This document shows positions 19,828 through 30,994 of a stretch of 64,000 nt of DNA, piece after piece. The first letter of the stretch is position 1. The number at the start of each line of letters is the position of its first letter. A model generated the notes under the pieces. That model did no database searches. It was given only the letters and a program-made list of their open reading frames with translations, and was not told the origin of the DNA. The stretch is from NCBI RefSeq assembly GCF_021559775.1, contig NZ_CP056047.1, positions 434,001 through 498,000 on the forward strand. Reading direction: 5' to 3'. Both the position numbers and the translations under genes were made by a program. This DNA comes from Gillisella vitis (GTDB lineage: Bacteria; Pseudomonadota; Alphaproteobacteria; Rhizobiales; Rhizobiaceae).

Positions 19828-20706
19828 ATGGCCGACGCCCATCAGAAACATCATGACTATCACATCATCGATCCGAGCCCATGGCCGATCCTGGCATCGC
19901 TCGGGGCCTTCATCCTGACCTTCGGCGGGGTCGGCTATATGCGCTACCTGCATGGTGGCTCGTTCAAGCTGTTCGGCATGGAACTGGCGCATCCATGGCT
20001 GTTCTACATTGGTCTTGCCATCATCCTGTTCACCATGTTCGGCTGGTGGGCGGATACGATCAAGGAAGCCCATGAGGGCCACCATACGCGGGTCGTGTCT
20101 CTGCATCTGCGCTATGGCATGATCATGTTCATCGCGTCTGAAGTGATGTTCTTCGTCGCGTGGTTCTGGGCGTTTTTCGATGCCAGCCTGTTTCCCCATG
20201 AAGCCATCCAGGCCTCGCGGGTCGAGTTTACCGGCGGGCAATGGCCGCCAAAGGGTGTCGAAGTGCTCGATCCCTGGCACCTGCCGCTTTATAACACCGT
20301 CATCCTGCTGCTATCGGGTACCTGCGTTACCTGGGCGCATCATGCCATGCTGCACAATGACCGTAAGGGCATGATCAGCGGCCTGACGCTGACGGTGGTG
20401 CTCGGTGCGCTGTTCTCCTTTGTGCAGTTCTATGAATATATGCATGCGCCTTTCGCGTTCAAAAGCTCGATTTACGGCGCGACCTTCTTCATGGCCACTG
20501 GCTTCCACGGTTTCCACGTGCTGGTTGGCACGATCTTCCTGTTGGTCTGCCTGTTTCGGGCGCTGAAAGGCGATTTCACCCCGAAACAGCATTTTGGCTT
20601 TGAGGCGGCGGCCTGGTACTGGCACTTCGTCGACGTGGTCTGGCTGTTCCTGTTCTTCTCTATCTATATCTGGGGCGGATGGGGTGCGCCGCTGGCGCAT
20701 GGCTAG
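19828..20706 (+). CDS. ctaE: Cytochrome c oxidase subunit III (CtaE/CoxC)
   Basis: This 292-residue subunit has seven membrane helices and completes the aa3 core. Typical stretches are HPWLFYIGLAIILF, EVMFFVAWFWAFFDASLFP, GTCVTWAHHAMLH and the C-terminal GFEAAAWYWHFVDVVWLFLF. It stabilises subunit I and keeps proton uptake going. The TAG stop at 20704-20706 is itself the first three bases of a palindromic repeat (20704-20754). It is the last gene of the cox operon; a terminator lies about 75 bp downstream. Confidence 0.96.
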   Translation: MADAHQKHHDYHIIDPSPWPILASLGAFILTFGGVGYMRYLHGGSFKLFGMELAHPWLFYIGLAIILFTMFGWWADTIKEAHEGHHTRVVSLHLRYGMIMFIASEVMFFVAWFWAFFDASLFPHEAIQASRVEFTGGQWPPKGVEVLDPWHLPLYNTVILLLSGTCVTWAHHAMLHNDRKGMISGLTLTVVLGALFSFVQFYEYMHAPFAFKSSIYGATFFMATGFHGFHVLVGTIFLLVCLFRALKGDFTPKQHFGFEAAAWYWHFVDVVWLFLFFSIYIWGGWGAPLAHG

Positions 20707-20754
20707 AGCATTCCAGCAAACGTGCGGTGCGGTTTTGCGTCTGGAAATGCTCTA
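20704..20754. repeat. Rhizobial palindromic intergenic element
   Basis: TAGAGCATTCCAG at the left end is complementary, with a one-base bulge, to CTGGAAATGCTCTA at the right end, and the centre contains GCGGTTTTGCGT. This pattern is the kind of short palindromic repeat (RIME-like) recurring in Rhizobium/Agrobacterium genomes. It includes the coxC stop codon. A related copy is at about 28297-28390. Confidence 0.7.
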
Positions 20755-20778
20755 ACCGCCAGCGAGTTGGATTTAACG

Positions 20779-20810
20779 AGGGCGGCGTCAAGAGCGCCGC
20801 CTTCTTGTTT
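20779..20810 (+). terminator. Terminator of the cox operon
   Basis: GGCGGCG at 20781-20787 pairs exactly with CGCCGCC at 20795-20801 across a 7-base loop, followed by TTCTTGTTT. It lies downstream of coxC and ahead of the DUF983 gene. Confidence 0.75.
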
Positions 20811-20945
20811 GCAGTTGGGCTTAAGGACTGTACCGAGCACGGAACCGGATGTTCCCGAGAAGATAGACGAAACACGAAAAGCGAGAGATTGTGTGGTTTA
20901 AACTGAATCTCACAAACTCTGGAATGCAAAGAGGACCTCGACGCC

Positions 20946-21326
20946 ATGGCCAGCAATAGCGATTTCCCGCCGGTCGAACCGGTCCAGGCCGCCCTTTCGG
21001 TTTCCTGCCCGCGTTGCGGCCGGGGCAAGCTTTTTCAGGGACTGACCAAGCTGAAGCCCGCCTGTAGCGCCTGCGGCTTCGATTACAGCAGCATCGATCC
21101 CGGCGATGGGGCGTCGATTTTCGTCATTCTGATCGCCGATTTTCTGGTGGTTGGCCTGGCGCTTTATACCGAGGTCACGTATTCGCCGGGATTGTGGGTC
21201 CATTTTCTGGTGTTTGGACCTTTGGCGATCGGATTGTCGCTCTGGCTGCTGCGTACCATCAAGGCGCTGTTGATTGCCTTGCAATACAAGCACAATGCCC
21301 ATCCGGGCCAGATCGACCGGGAGTAG
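20946..21326 (+). CDS. DUF983 family zinc-ribbon membrane protein
   Basis: This 126-residue protein has an N-terminal zinc ribbon (CPRCGRGKLF and CSACGFDY, two CxxC pairs near residues 21-43) and two membrane helices (IFVILIADFLVVGLAL, then FLVFGPLAIGLSLWLL). The family is DUF983, regularly found beside cox genes and SURF1 in alphaproteobacteria, suggesting a part in oxidase assembly that has not been defined. SURF1 starts 1 bp after its stop, so they are cotranscribed and probably coupled. Confidence 0.85.
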   Translation: MASNSDFPPVEPVQAALSVSCPRCGRGKLFQGLTKLKPACSACGFDYSSIDPGDGASIFVILIADFLVVGLALYTEVTYSPGLWVHFLVFGPLAIGLSLWLLRTIKALLIALQYKHNAHPGQIDRE

Positions 21327-21327
21327 G

Positions 21328-22053
21328 ATGGCCGCGATGACGCGTGTAAGGCTTGCCGCAAGCGGCTTTCTGGTGCTGGTCGCCCTGGCGCTGCTGGTAT
21401 CGCTTGGCACATGGCAAATGCATCGTCTGGCCTGGAAGGAAGGCCTGATTGCCGATATTGAGTCGCGCCGCCACCAGCCCCCTGCCAGCGTCGAGAAGAT
21501 GGATACGCTGGCACGCAGTGGCGGGGATGTCGATTACCGGGCCATGACCGCCTCCGGCACCTATCTCAACGACAAGGAACGCCGTTTCCTGGCGACCTAT
21601 GATGGCGATGCCGGTTTTTACATCTACACGCCGCTTCAGCTTGCCGATGGACATATTCTCTTCGTCAATCGCGGGTTTGTGCCGGAGCAGAAGAAGGAGC
21701 CTTCGACACGCATGGGTGGGCAATTGCTGGGCCTCCAGCGCGTCACCGGCCTGGCGCGGGCGAAACTGGCGGAAAAGCCCTCCCGGTTGGTGCCGGACAA
21801 TGATATCGCCAAGAATGTGTTTTATTGGAAAGATCTTGATGCCATGGCCGCCAGCACCGGGATCGATGCGGCCAAGATTCTGCCGTTTTTTCTGGATGCA
21901 GGGCCGTCGCCGGTGCCCGGCGGCCTGCCGATCGGCGGTGTCACGATGATCGACCTCCCCAATAGCCACCTACAATATGCATTGACCTGGTACGGTCTGG
22001 CGCTTGCTCTGGCGGTGATCGCAGTTATTTCGGTTTTCAGAAAGAAAACCTGA
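21328..22053 (+). CDS. SURF1 family cytochrome oxidase biogenesis protein
   Basis: This 241-residue inner-membrane protein has one helix at each end (FLVLVALALLVSLGTWQMHR and YGLALALAVIAVISVF) and a periplasmic domain between. SURF1 hallmarks are LGTWQMHRLAWKEGLI, FVNRGFVPEQKK and the C-terminal HLQYALTWYGLA. SURF1 helps insert heme a into subunit I. The ATG at 21328 lies one base after the DUF983 stop; a second ATG at 21337 is possible. Confidence 0.92.
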   Translation: MAAMTRVRLAASGFLVLVALALLVSLGTWQMHRLAWKEGLIADIESRRHQPPASVEKMDTLARSGGDVDYRAMTASGTYLNDKERRFLATYDGDAGFYIYTPLQLADGHILFVNRGFVPEQKKEPSTRMGGQLLGLQRVTGLARAKLAEKPSRLVPDNDIAKNVFYWKDLDAMAASTGIDAAKILPFFLDAGPSPVPGGLPIGGVTMIDLPNSHLQYALTWYGLALALAVIAVISVFRKKT

Positions 22054-22215
22054 CGTCATTTCCAGAATCAACAATAATGTGGATATTGTCAAAATGCTTG
22101 AACCCAATCGGTTCAAGCATAGATGCGCAATCCATCTGCATTTTTACTTTGTTTTCTTCGATATGGATTGCCGGAATTTTACTGCTTTCAACAATCTCGA
22201 ACGGGGGTGAGAGAT

Positions 22216-22587
22216 ATGACGATATTCTTAATTGCGACAGTTTTGGTCGTTCTTGTCATGCTGGAACATATCTACATCATGGTGCTGGAAATGTTTCTCT
22301 GGACGACACCGCGCGCCCGGAAGATCTTCCGTAAAAGCCTGCAGGGCGCTGAAACCACTCGGATGATGGCTGCCAATCAAGGTCTTTACAATGGATTTCT
22401 GGCTGCGGGCCTGTTCTGGGCGCTTCTGCATCCGCTGCCGGCCATGGGGCTCCAGCTCAAGGTATTTTTTCTTGGCGCTGTGGTGGTTGCTGGCCTATAT
22501 GGGGGGAGGACCGTGTCGCGGCGGATCTTCTTCGTCCAGGCCGCGCCGGCAGCGATTGCCCTGTTTTTGGTTTTACTGGCTGGATAA
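22216..22587 (+). CDS. DUF1304 family membrane protein
   Basis: This 123-residue protein has four predicted membrane helices. It opens with [20 protein letters not shown] and EMFLW, then [19 protein letters not shown], and ends in a hydrophobic helix; this is the DUF1304 pattern. The function is unknown. The start follows GGGGGTGAGAG, and the longer frame upstream lacks support. It lies between SURF1 and ispH, with the ispH start 2 bp after its stop. Confidence 0.85.
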   Translation: MTIFLIATVLVVLVMLEHIYIMVLEMFLWTTPRARKIFRKSLQGAETTRMMAANQGLYNGFLAAGLFWALLHPLPAMGLQLKVFFLGAVVVAGLYGGRTVSRRIFFVQAAPAAIALFLVLLAG

Positions 22588-22589
22588 CA

Positions 22590-23624
22590 ATGACGACTGC
22601 GATGGACAAAACGCTTTTGGAAACCGGCTCGGTAACCCGGTCGCCATTGACGATCCGGCTGTGCGGCCCGCGCGGTTTTTGCGCCGGTGTCGATCGGGCG
22701 ATCCAGATCGTCGTCTTGGCGCTGAAGGGCTATGGCGCGCCGGTCTATGTCCGTCACGAAATCGTCCACAACCGCTATGTGGTTGAGGGGCTGGAGGCCA
22801 AGGGGGCGGTGTTTGTCGAGGAACTGGATGAAATCCCGGTCGAGCATCGCCAGCAGCCTGTGGTGTTTTCCGCCCATGGCGTGCCGAAATCCGTGCCGGA
22901 AGATGCGCAGAAGCGCAATCTCTTCTATCTCGATGCCACCTGTCCGCTGGTCTCGAAAGTCCATAAACAGGCCATGCGCCACCAGCGGCTTGGCCGCCAT
23001 GTCATCCTGATTGGTCACGCAGGCCACCCGGAAGTAATCGGCACCATGGGGCAATTGCCCGAAGGCACCGTTTCCCTGGTGGAAACCGTTGAGGATGCCG
23101 CCGTCTATCAGCCAATCGATCCCGAAAACCTCGGCTTCGTCACCCAGACCACGCTGTCGGTGGATGATACCGCAGGCGTGATTGCCAAATTGCAGGAGCG
23201 CTTTCCAGAGCTGAAGGCGCCTGCTGCCGACAGTATTTGCTATGCCACCACCAACAGGCAGGAAGCGGTGAAACAGGCAGCGCCCGGCTGCGACCTGTTC
23301 GTCACCGTCGGCGCTCCCAATTCATCCAATTCCAAGCGGCTGGTGGAAGTGGCGTTGAAAGCTGGCGCCAAGCGCTCCATCCTGGTGCAGCGCGCCAGCG
23401 AGTTGGACTGGGACGCCATCGGTGAGATCCGCAGCCTTGGCCTGTCGGCGGGCGCATCGGCACCGGAAGTGGTGGTCAACGAAATCATCGAGGCCTTCAA
23501 GGCCCGCTTCGACGCGACAATCGAGCTGGCTGAATTTTCGATTGAGAACGAAAACTTCCTGGTCAACCGCGAATTGCGCTCCATCGAACTGACCCAGGAC
23601 GACATGGCCTTCGTCAACGGGTGA
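22590..23624 (+). CDS. ispH: 4-hydroxy-3-methylbut-2-enyl diphosphate reductase IspH
   Basis: IspH performs the last step of the MEP isoprenoid pathway, reducing HMBPP to IPP and DMAPP with a [4Fe-4S] cluster. The 344-residue protein carries the three cluster cysteines: Cys31 in GFCAGVDRA, one in [11 protein letters not shown] and one in [10 protein letters not shown]. The active-site histidine motifs SAHGVP and GHAGHPEV and the GAPNSSNS phosphate-binding segment are intact. A second in-frame ATG at 22602 is possible. It is convergent with the beta-lactamase gene. Isoprenoids feed the heme O synthase encoded nearby. Confidence 0.95.
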   Translation: MTTAMDKTLLETGSVTRSPLTIRLCGPRGFCAGVDRAIQIVVLALKGYGAPVYVRHEIVHNRYVVEGLEAKGAVFVEELDEIPVEHRQQPVVFSAHGVPKSVPEDAQKRNLFYLDATCPLVSKVHKQAMRHQRLGRHVILIGHAGHPEVIGTMGQLPEGTVSLVETVEDAAVYQPIDPENLGFVTQTTLSVDDTAGVIAKLQERFPELKAPAADSICYATTNRQEAVKQAAPGCDLFVTVGAPNSSNSKRLVEVALKAGAKRSILVQRASELDWDAIGEIRSLGLSAGASAPEVVVNEIIEAFKARFDATIELAEFSIENENFLVNRELRSIELTQDDMAFVNG

Positions 23625-23651
23625 TGCAAGGCCTAGTCGGAAAGGCCCTGT

Positions 23652-24458
23652 TCACTTGCTGGCCAGCAACTCTGGCAGTTCTTCCAGCAAAGCGTCGCGC
23701 GCCCGACCCCCAGGGGTGATCTGGTCTTTTTTCTCATCCTGAATGAGACGGGCAAACACATAGGTCTGTTTGCCTTTGCTGGCCCAGCCGACATACCAGC
23801 CCCATCCACGGCTATAATCGAACGCGGTGTCCGAAAGACGAGGGAAGGCCGCGCCGGTTTTACCGTGCACGGTCCAGCCATCGGCGATCTGGCGTTGCTC
23901 AACGATGGCCAGTGTCTTGTCCATGGCTTCGGGGCGAACGGGCAGCTGATGCTGGACCAGCTTTCTTAGGAAGGCGACCTGTTCCAGCGGCGAAATCTTC
24001 AAGGAGGAGGCAATCCATGCCCGCTCCAGACCATTGTTTTTGCCAGGATCGCCGGAAAAATCGGCATTGCCATAGGCAAATTTCGTCGCATAATCACGAA
24101 GCTTGTCTTGCCCAAGCGTCCTGGTGATCTGCTGGGAATACCAGACGACGGAGTATTTCATCCAGCGCACCGGATCGGTCGGCTGTTTCCAATTGTCGCC
24201 GCCCCAATCCACATAACCCTGTTTAAACGGCAGGGTCGGATTATGCTCGTCCTTCAGGTAAGTGGCATCATAGCCTATCACGCTGAGGGCGACCTTGAAG
24301 GTGGAAGCGGGCGTGACACGCTCCGCACAATTGCCGTCCTGGACCAAGGTCTTCCCGGTTTTGCTATCGGCAATGACCGTGCAAATCGTTCCAGCCTGCG
24401 CCGTGGACGCTAAAAAGCTGGCTGCGATCAGTGTCAGCGCGATTTGCCCTAATTTCAC
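23652..24458 (-). CDS. Class D (OXA-type) beta-lactamase
   Basis: This secreted 268-residue serine beta-lactamase has a signal peptide (ALTLIAASFLASTAQA), then the class D motifs: STFK (Ser52/Lys55), SVV at 103-105, YGN at 129-131 and KTG at 200-202, followed by WGWYVGWAS. The spacing is intact, so it should be active on penicillins or related drugs; the spectrum cannot be read from sequence. The GTG at 24458 follows GAGGAA and begins the signal peptide. It stands on the minus strand between ispH and the FAD oxidoreductase, with no mobile element beside it. Confidence 0.9.
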   Translation of the reverse strand: MKLGQIALTLIAASFLASTAQAGTICTVIADSKTGKTLVQDGNCAERVTPASTFKVALSVIGYDATYLKDEHNPTLPFKQGYVDWGGDNWKQPTDPVRWMKYSVVWYSQQITRTLGQDKLRDYATKFAYGNADFSGDPGKNNGLERAWIASSLKISPLEQVAFLRKLVQHQLPVRPEAMDKTLAIVEQRQIADGWTVHGKTGAAFPRLSDTAFDYSRGWGWYVGWASKGKQTYVFARLIQDEKKDQITPGGRARDALLEELPELLASK

Positions 24459-24594
24459 AGCCTGTTCCTCTTCTCGATTGCGACGAAAGTCCGCTATTGT
24501 CGCGGGATTACCATGGCAATCGGAAAATATCGGCAGCATTATGGTTGGTAATGATCTGCGTTGGTTGCTGCCTGTGATTGCATGGAATAGGTGA

Positions 24595-26358
24595 TCAGGT
24601 CATCCACATATCTGTTTGGGTCATCAGAGACAGCCGGTCGGTGTGGTAATCAATGTGCATCTGGTGATGATTGTTGCGCATGGCGGCCAGAATGGCCGAG
24701 GCAATGGCTGGGGCTTGTGCAAAGCCGCCCGTATTGTGTCCGCCCACCAGAACCACGCAGCATGCCTTGGATTTGTAGGTCTCGAACAGGCCGAGACCGG
24801 AAGGTGTCCAGGGCCGCACGCAGTATTTCAGTGTTTCACGCAGGCTGCCTGCCTCGATCAAGCTCTGATATTGCTCAGGAAAACAGGTGGCAGCGGTATC
24901 GATCAGGCCGTCATAGATGGTATTGAGAAGGTCCTCGTCGATATTATTGGGGTTAAAGCCTGTAAAGCCATAGCCTGAGCCGATGATGGCGGCGCGTTCC
25001 CCTTGTTCGCCCCAGCCGATGGTGACATTGGCATCTTCCGTAACATGGTTCTTGCGCGCCAGTTTCAAGGAATTGCGCAGCAGGCCTTGCGGGTCGGGCA
25101 GCGAGAGCCACGCGCCCAGCACGCCGCAAATCTGGCGGTGCGAGGCGGTCTTTGCAATTGCCGCGCCTGCATAGACCCCCGGTGAGATCACCAGATTGCC
25201 GGTCACGCGCTCGCCGGTGGAGAGTACGACATGATCTACCTGACCATCAAAGCGGGTCGGCATGCTGGTCATCTCGGTATTCCACTCAAACATGACCCCG
25301 CGACCCTCATACCGATCCAGCAAATTGGCCATGAAGCGATGCAGATTGAGGGTGAAACCCTGAACATAGACGCCCCCAGAAATTTCGCCAGCCTCAATGG
25401 CCCGGCGCAGGATGGGCTGCTCGGCGGCAATCTCGTCCAGAGAGGCATTTCTCAAGGTCGCGCCGATGCGGTCCTGGCGGCTTTTGGAGCGTTGAAAATG
25501 GGTGGCATCCGAATAGACCCGCAGGATGTCGCGTTGCAGACCGGATGCGGCAAACAGCTCCGGCTCCCTGGCGATCCATTCGTCCCAGAGGGGATGGCTC
25601 TCCCGATTGAAGCGGAAGATCGAGTCGTTGTAATTTTCGGCCAGCCAGCCCGGAACACTCTCGAAAGAGGCGATCCAGTCGCGCTCGGCCTCTTTGAGGC
25701 TGCTGGATGGCGCAACGTTCCAGCCGCGCTCGGTCACGGGCCGTGAAAATTGCCAGTTCATGTCACCATGGATGTTACGGCAATTGTAATTGTCCATTTC
25801 TGACAGGGTAAACATGCGCGCGTCGCCACCGCCCGCACTGCATCCCAGCGATCGCCAATCGGTCTTGCGGCGCGGATCAGGCCGGGCATCGATGATCCGG
25901 ACACTATAGCCTGCCTCGATGGCGTAATGGGCGGTGATCAGATTGACGATACCGGCACCGATGAATGTCACCTCTTCGCGCAGATCCGTATGGACGCCAC
26001 CGCCGAACTGATCGTTGCAGATGCATTGTTCGGCATCCCTGAAGGCGGCAACCACGCTGGTCGCCGGGCCGAGAACGGTGATCTGGCTGTTTGCCAATTG
26101 CCGCTGCCAGGCCTTGTCGGTTCCCGCTTCGCCGTAAACCGCGACATAGACGGGCTTGTTGGCGGCGCGCGACCATTCGGCAAGCACATCGGCGTCCACC
26201 CTGTCGGCGGTAACAATCACCGAGACGGGATTTTGCCGCAGGAAACGCGACAGGTGCCGAGGCCCCTTGCGGACCAGGTCATGGCGGAAGAGCAAGGTAT
26301 CCGTGGCCAGATCCTCGAGGATCTCATTGTCCACGCGCGAAAGAAGAAGAACATTCAT
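24595..26358 (-). CDS. FAD-dependent oxidoreductase (DAAO fold) with unknown N-terminal domain
   Basis: This 587-residue protein has a dinucleotide-binding core starting near residue 130 (TFIGAGIVNLITAHYAIEAG, then VRIIDARPD) and a C-terminal substrate/FAD region (YCVRPWTPSGLGLF, VLVGGHNTGGFAQAPAIA), as in the D-amino-acid oxidase/glycine oxidase family. It would oxidise an amino acid, amine or opine-like compound. Residues 1-129 precede the usual start of the family and look like an alpha/beta domain of unknown identity (MNVLLLSRVD, SVIVTADRVDADVLAEW, VYVAVYGEA). It is the third gene of aminotransferase-LysE-oxidoreductase, 31 bp after LysE. Confidence 0.75.
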   Translation of the reverse strand: MNVLLLSRVDNEILEDLATDTLLFRHDLVRKGPRHLSRFLRQNPVSVIVTADRVDADVLAEWSRAANKPVYVAVYGEAGTDKAWQRQLANSQITVLGPATSVVAAFRDAEQCICNDQFGGGVHTDLREEVTFIGAGIVNLITAHYAIEAGYSVRIIDARPDPRRKTDWRSLGCSAGGGDARMFTLSEMDNYNCRNIHGDMNWQFSRPVTERGWNVAPSSSLKEAERDWIASFESVPGWLAENYNDSIFRFNRESHPLWDEWIAREPELFAASGLQRDILRVYSDATHFQRSKSRQDRIGATLRNASLDEIAAEQPILRRAIEAGEISGGVYVQGFTLNLHRFMANLLDRYEGRGVMFEWNTEMTSMPTRFDGQVDHVVLSTGERVTGNLVISPGVYAGAAIAKTASHRQICGVLGAWLSLPDPQGLLRNSLKLARKNHVTEDANVTIGWGEQGERAAIIGSGYGFTGFNPNNIDEDLLNTIYDGLIDTAATCFPEQYQSLIEAGSLRETLKYCVRPWTPSGLGLFETYKSKACCVVLVGGHNTGGFAQAPAIASAILAAMRNNHHQMHIDYHTDRLSLMTQTDMWMT

Positions 26359-26389
26359 GCTGGCCTCGGAGGTTTGGTGAGAAAATTGG

Positions 26390-26992
26390 TCAATTCATGA
26401 CGACATAGATCGCGGTGCCGATCAGCAGCGCGGCCATGGTGTAATTGAACACGCGCAGATAGGTCGGGTTGGACAGAAGCGAGCGAATGCCGACCCCGAA
26501 ACTGGCCCAGAGCGATGAAGAGACGATGTTCACAGCTGTGCAGACGGTAAAAATCGCCACGCCGGAAGCAAGGATGGAGGTTCCGGTCGGCATGAAGATC
26601 GACGCTGTTGTTGTCGCCTTGACCCATGCCTTCGGGTTGATGAACTGAAACGACGCCGCCTCAATAAAGGTCAGGGGCTGTGGCGCGGATTTGGCATTGG
26701 CAACCCTGGCACCGATCAGCTTCAAGGAGAGATAGATCAGATAGGCAGCGCCCGCCCATTTCAGCAGGGTTTGCAGCGCCGGAAAATAGTCAAACAGAAT
26801 ACCAAAGCCGACGCACAGCAAGAATGTCTGTACCGCGCAGCCCATGGCAATGCCCAGAATATGCGGGCCGGTGCGCGTGAAGCCGAAGTTGACGCCCGAC
26901 ATCGTCAGCATGACGTTGTTGGGGCCGGGTGTGACGGACATTGTCCAGTAATACAGGGCTAATGCCAGGTACGAAATTCCGAGAATAGTCAT
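26390..26992 (-). CDS. LysE/RhtB family amino-acid exporter
   Basis: This 200-residue inner-membrane protein has about six helices. The N-terminal SVTPGPNNVMLTMSGVNFGF carries the conserved G-P-N-x-x-M of the family, and FQFINPKAWVKA is the conserved loop before helix 4. It would export an amino acid or a homoserine-like compound. It lies 66 bp after the aminotransferase and 31 bp before the FAD oxidoreductase on the same strand, suggesting one operon that handles one class of amino compound. Confidence 0.88.
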   Translation of the reverse strand: MTILGISYLALALYYWTMSVTPGPNNVMLTMSGVNFGFTRTGPHILGIAMGCAVQTFLLCVGFGILFDYFPALQTLLKWAGAAYLIYLSLKLIGARVANAKSAPQPLTFIEAASFQFINPKAWVKATTTASIFMPTGTSILASGVAIFTVCTAVNIVSSSLWASFGVGIRSLLSNPTYLRVFNYTMAALLIGTAIYVVMN

Positions 26993-27058
26993 GATTTTTC
27001 CAATCGCGGAGCTTCGCTGAAGCCGCGTTTACAGTGCTCGATAAAAATGGGTGTCGAA

Positions 27059-28857
<1,799 letters not shown>

Positions 28858-29168
28858 TGCAATATATCTCTTCTATGGGTAAATTCTGATTCTGAGTATT
28901 TATCTCATATATCGATGATGATGATTACATTTATGCAGTATTACAGATTTCAATTTGTTTTTAATGCTTCAAAAATAAAGCAAAAAATACGTTGCAGATT
29001 AATTATGATTTCATTTGAAAACTGTCAATGCAATTTATGGGTTATATAAAATATTTTTCACCTTTTATATGTGACCATTTTTTGTGCCTCCATCCATGCC
29101 GGGGCTGGCTCTCGCGTTCGTGTCATTGTATCCCTGTGCGCCAATCAACCGGAATGCGGACCCGATCT
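28858..29168. other. 311-bp AT-rich intergenic region before thrB
   Basis: About the first 200 bases are very AT-rich compared with the GC-rich surroundings, with several short A/T runs and no convincing coding frame. The part nearest thrB returns to normal composition. It would hold the divergent promoters of the cyclotransferase-like gene and thrB. Foreign or remnant DNA is possible. Confidence 0.6.
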
Positions 29169-30134
29169 GTGGCAGTTTATACCGACATCAACGAGGTCGA
29201 CCTCAAAGACTTCCTCGCACACTATGACACTGGCGAACTCCTGTCCTTCAAGGGCATTGCCGAGGGCGTGGAAAATTCCAATTTCCTGCTGCATACGACC
29301 AAAGGTGCGTTGATCCTTACGCTCTATGAAAAGCGCGTGGAGAAAGATGACCTGCCGTTTTTCCTAGGGTTGATGCATCACCTCTCTGCCAAGGGTCTCA
29401 ATTGCCCGCTGCCGCTGCCACGCAAGGATGGCGCTTTGCTGGGCGAATTGTCCGGACGCCCTGCGGCGCTGATTTCCTTTCTGGAAGGCATGTGGCTTCG
29501 CAAGCCGGAAACCCAGCATTGCCGGGCTGTGGGCGAGGCCTTGGCGACCATGCATCTTGCGGCAGAGGGATTTGCGCTGAGGCGCGACAATGCGCTGGAT
29601 CTTGCTGGCTGGCAGGCGCTGTGGCCAAAGGCGCGCGCCCGCGCCGATGAGGTCTCTCCCGGCCTTAAGGCGGAAATCGATGCCGAACTGGCGCATCTGG
29701 CCGGGCAATGGCCGAAGGATCTTCCCGCAGGCGTTATCCATGCCGATCTGTTTCCCGACAATGTCTTCTTCCTTGGCGACCAATTGTCAGGACTGATCGA
29801 CTTCTATTTCGCCTGTAACGACTTTCTGGCCTATGACCTGTCGATCTGCCTGAATGCCTGGTGCTTCGAAAAGGACGGCAGCTATAATATCACCAAGGGC
29901 AAGGCGATGATCGACGGTTATCTCGCGGTTCGCTCCCTGTCCCCGGCCGAGGTTGCCGCCATGCCGGTTCTGTGCCGCGGCTCGGCGCTGCGCTTTCTGC
30001 TGACCCGGCTTTACGACTGGCTGACCACGCCGGAAGGCGCCATGGTGGTGAAGAAGGAGCCGCTGGAATATCTGCGCAAGCTGCGCTTCCACCAAGCGGT
30101 CGAGACCGCTGCCGAATACGGGTGGCCGCAATGA
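29169..30134 (+). CDS. thrB: Homoserine kinase ThrB (APH-fold type)
   Basis: This 321-residue kinase phosphorylates homoserine on the way to threonine. It is the aminoglycoside-phosphotransferase-fold form typical of Rhizobiales, not the GHMP-kinase form of E. coli. Visible are [23 protein letters not shown], the catalytic loop [13 protein letters not shown] and [15 protein letters not shown]. The GTG at 29169 (VAVYTDINE) is chosen because homologues begin at this segment; upstream in-frame ATGs are in atypical AT-rich sequence. It overlaps rnhA (ATGA). ThrC, acting next, is at 43.3 kb. Confidence 0.92.
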   Translation: MAVYTDINEVDLKDFLAHYDTGELLSFKGIAEGVENSNFLLHTTKGALILTLYEKRVEKDDLPFFLGLMHHLSAKGLNCPLPLPRKDGALLGELSGRPAALISFLEGMWLRKPETQHCRAVGEALATMHLAAEGFALRRDNALDLAGWQALWPKARARADEVSPGLKAEIDAELAHLAGQWPKDLPAGVIHADLFPDNVFFLGDQLSGLIDFYFACNDFLAYDLSICLNAWCFEKDGSYNITKGKAMIDGYLAVRSLSPAEVAAMPVLCRGSALRFLLTRLYDWLTTPEGAMVVKKEPLEYLRKLRFHQAVETAAEYGWPQ

Positions 30135-30595
30135 AACATGTTGAAATCTTCACCGATGGTGCCTGCTCCGGCAATCCCGGTCCCGGTGGCTGGGGTGCGG
30201 TGCTGCGCTATGGCGAGGTGGAAAAAGACCTCTGCGGCGGCGAGGCGGATACCACCAATAACCGTATGGAACTGCTGGCAGCGATCACCGCGCTGAACAC
30301 GCTGAAGACCCCATGCGAGGTCGATCTGCATACCGACAGCAAATATGTGATGGACGGTATTTCCAAATGGATCTTCGGCTGGAAGAAGAACGGCTGGAAG
30401 ACCGCTGACAAGAAGCCGGTGAAAAACGGTGAGCTTTGGCAACAGCTCGACGCCGCCAACCAGCGCCACAAGGTGACCTGGCACTGGGTCAAGGGCCATG
30501 CCGGTCATCCCGAAAACGAACGGGCCGATGAGCTGGCCCGCAAGGGCATGGAACCCTTCAAAAAGGGCGGTGCAGGCTCGAAGCCAATCTTATAA
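30131..30595 (+). CDS. rnhA: Ribonuclease HI
   Basis: This 154-residue endonuclease cleaves RNA in RNA-DNA hybrids. The metal-binding carboxylates are Asp9 in [16 protein letters not shown], Glu47 in NNRMELLA, Asp69 in HTDSKYV and an Asp in NERADELAR near residue 133; [11 protein letters not shown] is the handle and histidine region. Its ATG overlaps the thrB stop (ATGA), so it is translationally coupled to thrB. All catalytic residues are present. Confidence 0.95.
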   Translation: MKHVEIFTDGACSGNPGPGGWGAVLRYGEVEKDLCGGEADTTNNRMELLAAITALNTLKTPCEVDLHTDSKYVMDGISKWIFGWKKNGWKTADKKPVKNGELWQQLDAANQRHKVTWHWVKGHAGHPENERADELARKGMEPFKKGGAGSKPIL

Positions 30596-30621
30596 TCGCA
30601 CAATCCCACAAGGAGTTACCG

Positions 30622-30930
30622 ATGATCTATCACTGCGTTTTTCTGCGGTTCAAGTCGGCGGTCTCTGACGCTGAGAAACAGTCGATCTATGATGCCATCA
30701 TTGCATTGAAGGAGGTTGTGCCGGGTATGCTGGAGGTCCGCGCCGGTCAGAATGTGTCGCCGGAAGGTTTGAATGGCGGATTCGTCGATGGGTTTATCGT
30801 GAGTTTCGAAGATGCCACGGTGCGCGATTATTACCTGAAGCATCCGGATCATATCGCGGTCGGCGACCGCATTGTCGCCGCGACGGATGGCGGGTTGTCT
30901 GGCATCCTGGTCTTCGACCTCGAGGCATAA
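30622..30930 (+). CDS. Dabb (stress-responsive alpha/beta barrel) family protein
   Basis: This 102-residue protein matches the Dabb domain: IYHCVFLRFKSAVSD at the N-terminus, GMLEVRAGQNVSPEG, DGFIVSFEDATVRDYYLKHP and HIAVGDRI. These form dimeric ferredoxin-like barrels; functions vary from stress response to polyketide cyclisation and cannot be told here. The start follows CAAGGAGTTACCG. It is 27 bp after rnhA, so cotranscription with thrB-rnhA is likely. Confidence 0.85.
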   Translation: MIYHCVFLRFKSAVSDAEKQSIYDAIIALKEVVPGMLEVRAGQNVSPEGLNGGFVDGFIVSFEDATVRDYYLKHPDHIAVGDRIVAATDGGLSGILVFDLEA

Positions 30931-30972
30931 AAAGTGGCCGTCCCGGCAGGTGTAGGGTTGATCGGGGCGGCC
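30930..30972 (-). terminator. Terminator of the metal ABC operon
   Basis: GGCCGTCCCG at 30936 pairs with CGGGGCGGCC at 30963-30972 with one G-U or mismatch. Read on the minus strand the stem is followed by TTTTT, so it terminates the substrate-binding-protein gene; it may also stop the convergent Dabb transcript. Confidence 0.7.
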
Positions 30973-30994
30973 CTATCAGGCTGATTGTGAGGGA

